Below are positions 61,291 to 64,000 of a stretch of DNA of 64,000 nucleotides, piece after piece; position 1 is the first letter of the stretch, and every line of letters starts with the position of its first letter. The DNA is taken from the NCBI GenBank assembly GCA_037447655.1, contig JBBHKE010003548.1, positions 35,057 through 99,056 of the forward strand. The letters are read 5' to 3'. A program made the translations under genes and the position numbers. The notes beneath the pieces were generated by a model, which saw only the letters and a program-made list of their open reading frames with translations, ran no database searches and was not told the origin of the DNA. Origin of the DNA: Zygnema cylindricum. Taxonomy: Eukaryota; Streptophyta; Zygnematophyceae; Zygnematales; Zygnemataceae.

Positions 61291-61423
61291 TGTTTGAAAA
61301 ATATAGAATGGTGTAAGTACGTCATTTTCCTTCTCACTGTTTTAAAAATATAGAATGGTGTAAGTACGTCATTTTCCTTCTCATTGTTTGAAAAATATAG
61401 AATGGTGTAAGTACGTCATTTTC
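61291..61423. repeat. 47-bp tandem triplication
   Basis: Three near-identical units of TTTGAAAAATATAGAATGGT + GTAAGTACGTCATTTTCC. The single-copy equivalent in the first duplicate is at about 58260-58292. Confidence 0.9.
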
Positions 61424-62635
61424 CTTGGAAAATTATGTGGGAGTACAGTACGAAAATTGATGCGGAGTTTTTTTTGTTTTTCCTTCAACTGAAGTTTTTT
61501 GGTTGATTTCTAACGGAGTCATTTGTAAAATTAAATCGGCCATTGTATTCCATATTTGAAAATTTGGTTTTTTGTGTAATCTTGCTCAATGATGACATGC
61601 ATGCAAATTCGTGTAGGCATAACCAATTTGTAATTATTGCTGATGCTTAAGTTTTCACCAAGTTTTTTCTCTTTGAGAATTCATATAAATGTGTTGATGC
61701 AAATTGTCTTTGCTATTATAATTAATGAATTTCTAAAGGCTCAATAATGATTGCAATTAATGAAATTAATGATTGCAACTATTGAAACTTTAATGGCACA
61801 CTAATGATTGCCAATATAATGTTATGGTTCATTCTACTCCGTCTCATTCACAAATCTCATCTAATGCAATTGTTCAAATCAACCATGTAATGTGCGGAGA
61901 AGTTCTCTAATTCTCTAAACTAATACACCAGATCTGTCCTAAAAGCATCCAATCAATCAACAACTTTTATCACCCAATCAATCAACATCTTTTATCAGAA
62001 GTCTTATTTTATATGAGCTTCACAATAATTAGTATAGCCAATTCTACTTTTCAATGTTGATTATTGTTCCTAAATTGAATCTAAGATGCGTCACATAAAA
62101 AATTTAGGATGTACAACACAAATGTAAAGTAGGGCGACATAGGGGATTGTAGTCCACTCCCGTAAAAAGTGTTGTCAATACGAATAAACGTACTGACACG
62201 TCTCCCCGACACAGTTTATTAGTAGGGTCTTCCATTATGTCGGGCCTGTAAACAACCTTTCATCCCCGATAGCTCATTTTGGTTTGTACCACGAAGGTTA
62301 GTATTTGGATTAAAAAAATTAAAATATATTTTTCAATCGTGAAATTTGTACGTAATATTTGTCCCAGCAGAGGTAGTCAATGATTCGTACGAAAATTTTG
62401 CGACCAATTTTTAATTTTGAAATTGGAAATCAAAATTTCGAAACGGAATGGCAAATAGGATTGGCAAACTTGAAGGACGATGGATGACAGAAGGACGTGC
62501 GAGGATACTTTCGGTGGATCTGCATACACCGTGGCGAAAGGCACATACACCGTGGCGAATGGCACATGACCTGTAGGATGTGTAGGCTTGCGATCGCATG
62601 TTCGTCGTGGATATTTTTTTGCTTTTTAACGCGTA
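61424..62635. other. Unassigned AT-rich sequence
   Basis: No supported gene. A short direct repeat (GGCACATACACCGTGGCGAA type) lies at about 62520-62570. The start still resembles the end of the first duplicate (GACATGCATGC near 61590 and 58440). Confidence 0.35.
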
Positions 62636-62895
62636 CCAATGATACACAACCAGTGTAAAGCAACTCTTATCGCGAGGAGAGTTTCCTCGCACTGGACGAT
62701 TTGTGTGATTGCTTCGCGGATCTGGAAAGGTGAAACATCCAACGGTCTAAGTATTATGCCAACATCCAACGGTCTAAGTATTATGCCTATAATATTGGAG
62801 CATCCTGACAGCTATCCGGTAAACATGTTCCGTCTGAAAAAAAAATGGTACGAATATGTACGAAAACGTAGAAAACAACCCCACTTTTCCCCCCT
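62636..62895. mobile_element. Hairpin-bearing repeat, inverted relative of 35080-35330
   Basis: Shares GTGATTGCTTCGCGGATCTG and a GAGGAGAG/CTCTCCTC stem with the copy at 35.1-35.3 kb, in opposite orientation. A 26-bp duplication ACATCCAACGGTCTAAGTAT lies at 62728-62785. Confidence 0.6.
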
Positions 62896-63018
62896 CACGG
62901 TCTTACTCTACTTGTCACCCTTTAACGACTCCCAAATGATTTAGTTGTCTGCACGCGTCAAGCACCTAATGGTTTGTTTGACTAACAAAGTTCTTAACCA
63001 TTTTTGAAAATAGACCCT

Positions 63019-63235
63019 CGACATCGCTAATCGTTATTAGTGTTGAAGTTTTTTTAGCCACTTAAAACATATTTTTTTCGTGCAAATGTCCGATTATTAA
63101 TCTGATGGTTGCTATTGGAATTCAAGGTTTTCACCTTTCTATTGGGTGTCTCGATTGACAATCCGACAAGTGTGCACAGAGAAAATATGGTTTTAGTGGC
63201 AAAAAATCCTTAGACACTAATAACGACTAGCGGTG
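63019..63235. mobile_element. CACCG-family MITE, divergent left end
   Basis: The right end AATAACGACTAGCGGTG is followed by TA. The left end (GCTAATCGTTATTAGTGTTG) is partly decayed. Inner block GCCACTTAAAACATATTTTT as in 56423-56638. Confidence 0.7.
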
Positions 63236-63271
63236 TAGTTGCCGGCTCGTTCTCAGTTCAAAAGTACAGTA

Positions 63272-63610
63272 CACCGCGAATCGTAATTAGAGTTATGTAC
63301 GCTAATTCCATCACCCTAGATTTTGACTCTATCTCCATAAATAGCGTGCATAATTCTAAATTATTCTTTACACTATTTAAGCTACTTTTTGAATGAGCGT
63401 TAATAACTCTAATACAGTGCCATTTTAAATAGTGTGGCGTACGGTCAGTGTCTGACGGTGCAAAATTGTACTTTATTAAGTAGAAAATTACAAATAATGA
63501 TTTAATACAGGCCGTTATCATGTAACTGCGTTTTCACAAACCACGTAGTGCAAACGTCATAATGACGTGAAACTGTACGTTTTGTCAGATTCTGTACGTG
63601 TACCTTTTTT
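63272..63610. mobile_element. CACCG-family MITE, inverted relative of 45600-45922
   Basis: CACCGCGAATCGTAATTAGA starts directly after AAAGTACAGTA. Its interior mirrors the 45.6-45.9 kb copy, including GAATGAGCGTTAATAACTCT. The right end is not clear. Confidence 0.6.
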
Positions 63611-63654
63611 ACAGTAGATATGCTCAGCGCCCAAATTTACGCCCAAATTAGATT

Positions 63655-64000
63655 TAGGGTGACGTTCCATCAGGCGAAAAGTGGCGTAGTTTACAGAAAT
63701 CCGCGACCCTCCGTACCAAATCGTATCGCCTATTTTGTTTTTTTACGAAAAACAACATTACAAAGAATCTTGCCGATACTCTCCTAAGGTCTTGGAGGTA
63801 AAACTGGCCGTCGGATGTTCATCTGCGAGGAGTTCGTTTCATTTTTTTCAACCCACCTCGAGGAGGTGGGTTGGCAGATACAGAAAAAAAAAATCGTGAC
63901 ACGCTGGACGATTAAGCTACGTGTCATGATGGAAAACCAACGAAAAATCTTAAGATTTGCACATGACACGCGCTTTCCAAAATACAACCGAAAATAAAAA
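63655..64000. mobile_element. Second copy of the 765-bp TIR element, cut by the window end
   Basis: Follows 55031 onward from TTAGGGTGACGTTCCATCAG. It contains a perfect palindrome CCAACCCACCTCGAGG + TGGGTTGG-type hairpin at 63849-63874 that is imperfect in the other copy. Confidence 0.75.

Overview
The window is nuclear DNA of a repeat-rich photosynthetic eukaryote, most likely a green (streptophyte or chlorophyte) alga. Three spliced host genes carry that inference: an S-adenosylmethionine synthetase and a ribosomal protein L3, both very close to plant proteins in length and sequence, and a peroxiredoxin-like 2 (PRXL2/SelU) gene whose active site has an in-frame UGA where relatives have Cys. 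Land plants lack selenocysteine insertion, so a working UGA codon would place the organism outside the embryophytes.

Layout. 1-4.7 kb: decayed retroelement coding sequence on the minus strand, small tandem repeats and a 978-base assembly gap. 4.7-9.2 kb: a Ty1/copia element with a broken pol and a 3' LTR. 9.2-16 kb: a foldback-like zone in which tandem-repeat arms occur in opposite orientations, holding two inverted copies of a 536-bp MITE, a minus-strand LTR and an hAT-like MITE. 16.4-20.3 kb: the selenoprotein gene (4 exons, 214 codons) with a convincing SECIS element 213 nt after the stop. 21.8-24.5 kb: S-adenosylmethionine synthetase on the minus strand (6 exons, 390 aa). 24.8-46.1 kb: MITEs, a long-TIR element, two copia pol regions fused head to tail, three more copia LTRs (one with a perfect 5-bp target duplication), hAT-like elements and a LINE-type RT remnant. 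46.7-53.6 kb: RPL3 (5 exons, 389 aa), with introns that carry degenerate copies of their own 5' splice junctions. 54-64 kb: MITEs and an old tandem duplication of an unrecognised gene predicted to encode a plastid-targeted membrane protein.

The host genes are not an operon and show no functional linkage beyond being housekeeping or redox genes. The most notable result is the complete set of selenoprotein signals: a UxxC motif in the SelU/PRXL2 family at exactly the family Cys position, consistent exon phases, and a type II SECIS with AUGA/GA core, unpaired A run and mini-helix. The second is a copia LTR followed directly by a 15-base segment complementary to the anticodon arm of plant initiator tRNA-Met, the half-tRNA priming arrangement known from Drosophila copia. 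The gag frame starts inside the LTR and runs through that site.

All calls come from reading the sequence. Family assignments rest on remembered motifs, not on searches. Boundaries of repeats without visible target duplications are approximate.
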